A DNA stretch of 5,067 nucleotides. Source: Omnitrophica bacterium RIFOXYB12_FULL_50_7 (GTDB lineage: Bacteria > Omnitrophota > Omnitrophia > Omnitrophales > Aquincolibacteriaceae). This document shows positions 4,222 through 5,067 of the stretch, piece after piece (the first letter of the stretch is position 1; each line of letters begins with the position of its first letter). The position numbers and the translations under genes were made by a program. Where the stretch lies: NCBI GenBank assembly GCA_001804345.1, contig MHFU01000119.1, positions 1 through 5,067 of the forward strand, in the 5' to 3' direction. Below the pieces are notes generated by a model, which searched no databases, had not been told where the DNA came from, and saw only the letters and a program-made list of their open reading frames with translations.

Positions 4222-5067
4222 GCGTTCCTATTCCGTCTAGACATAAATACCCCCAGGATCAGAAAACATGCCGTGGCAAAATACGGGAACAAAAAACCGC
4301 CTCGGCGGTAAAGCGTCCGTTCCGCCACAAGGGGCAAATCGAGGGTCTTTTGTCCCATCACAAAAGTCTCTTCGCCGCCTCCGTCCTTCACGGTAGCAAG
4401 GACGCGCCCCCGGTGAGAAATAAATCCCGAAACTCCGGTATTGGCGGAGCGCACGACCGCCACGCCATTTTCGACCGCGCGAAAGATTGAAGCCTGAAGA
4501 TGCTGGAAAGGCGCGCCGGTCTTTCCGAACCAGGCGTCATTGGTGATCACGACAAGGAATTTTGCATCGCGGTCCGCCAAGTCCCGCGCGAGGTCCGAAA
4601 ATACATCCTCAAAACAGATCAAGACCCCGAACGGCCATTCCACACGCGACCACCGGAAGACCACGGCCTCCGTACCCGCGTTAAAATCACTAATCCCGAG
4701 TGCGTCCGCAACAGGCGTCAGCCCTCCAAAAATAAATTTTAGCGGAATGTATTCCCCGAACGGCACGAGCCGGAGCTTGTCGTAACGCTGTCCGGAGGCA
4801 CCGTCTTTTTTGAGGAAATAAGCGCTGTTATAGGATTCCTTTTCACTTTCCCATTCAAGCCCGCCGACCAAAAGCGGCGTTTGGATTTCTGCCGCAAGCC
4901 GCGAGATCCGCTCCGCTTGAAGGTCTCGATTGAAATAACCCGGAAAGGCTGCCTCCGGCCAAATGATCAGGTCCGATTGTTCAAGTGCCGCGAGCTGGGT
5001 CAATTTTTCGTAGATCTCCAGGATCTTCTCCTTGGCCATCAGTTCCCATTTCACGGATTGCGGGATA
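4218..5067 (-). CDS. lnt: Apolipoprotein N-acyltransferase, C-terminal catalytic part (5' end outside the window)
   Basis: Lnt transfers an acyl chain from a phospholipid to the amino group of the lipid-modified cysteine of apolipoproteins, the last step of lipoprotein maturation, at the periplasmic face of the inner membrane. The nitrilase-like (CN-hydrolase) domain is complete. Numbering from the GTG at 5054, the catalytic Glu34 lies in IIWPEAAFP, Lys93 in YDKLRLVPFGEY and Cys147 in VLICFEDVF, with NDAWFG at 172-177. A terminal membrane helix follows (about 252-271), then a basic tail (SRRNRNA). The GTG at 5054 is not the start: the frame stays open to the right edge, reading IPQSVKWEL, the usual Lnt sequence after the N-terminal membrane helices, so those helices lie beyond the window. 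The stop overlaps the start of the lipoprotein gene. Confidence 0.95.
   Translation of the reverse strand, partial: IPQSVKWELMAKEKILEIYEKLTQLAALEQSDLIIWPEAAFPGYFNRDLQAERISRLAAEIQTPLLVGGLEWESEKESYNSAYFLKKDGASGQRYDKLRLVPFGEYIPLKFIFGGLTPVADALGISDFNAGTEAVVFRWSRVEWPFGVLICFEDVFSDLARDLADRDAKFLVVITNDAWFGKTGAPFQHLQASIFRAVENGVAVVRSANTGVSGFISHRGRVLATVKDGGGEETFVMGQKTLDLPLVAERTLYRRGGFLFPYFATACFLILGVFMSRRNRNA

Overview
All protein genes supported here lie on the minus strand, so the text reads right to left. Nothing convincing is coded on the plus strand. The organism is a Gram-negative-type (diderm) bacterium: the window opens with the catalytic half of apolipoprotein N-acyltransferase, followed by a small lipoprotein and a signal-peptide-bearing nuclease. 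The heptamer GTACGGC-type repeat and the beta-repeat protein at the left remind me of Candidatus Omnitrophota (OP3) genomes, but that is recollection, not something the sequence proves.

Right part (5067 to 2769): the 3' part of lnt, then a GTG-started 78-residue lipoprotein whose start overlaps the lnt stop and whose N-terminus is built from a 7-bp tandem repeat. A perfect 16-bp inverted repeat (3937-3981) follows. Next is a 382-residue exported protein that joins a DUF1016_N (YhcG N-terminal)-like domain to a complete staphylococcal-nuclease (SNase) domain with all catalytic residues.

Middle (about 2763 to 1612): a visibly AT-rich island with two genes, a 61-residue helical/coiled-coil protein and a 277-residue protein with eight CxxC pairs (four probable zinc ribbons) and a C-terminal Cro/C1-like helix-turn-helix. 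The island is bracketed by an imperfect inverted repeat of about 30 bp (1612-1639 and 2733-2763), which suggests a mobile or cassette-like unit without its own recombinase.

Left part (1605 to 1): a DUF1353-like 121-residue protein whose ribosome-binding site lies in the left repeat arm. Then comes a 326-residue protein of repeated beta-hairpin units with the motif G-x-W-E-(L/I/V), and 7 bp after its stop the start of an unidentified gene that leaves the window.

The most noteworthy points are the inverted-repeat-bounded AT-rich island, the four-zinc-ribbon/HTH protein inside it, the DUF1016_N-SNase fusion, and the frame-shifting heptamer repeat in the lipoprotein gene. No gap without a gene exceeds about 80 bases.
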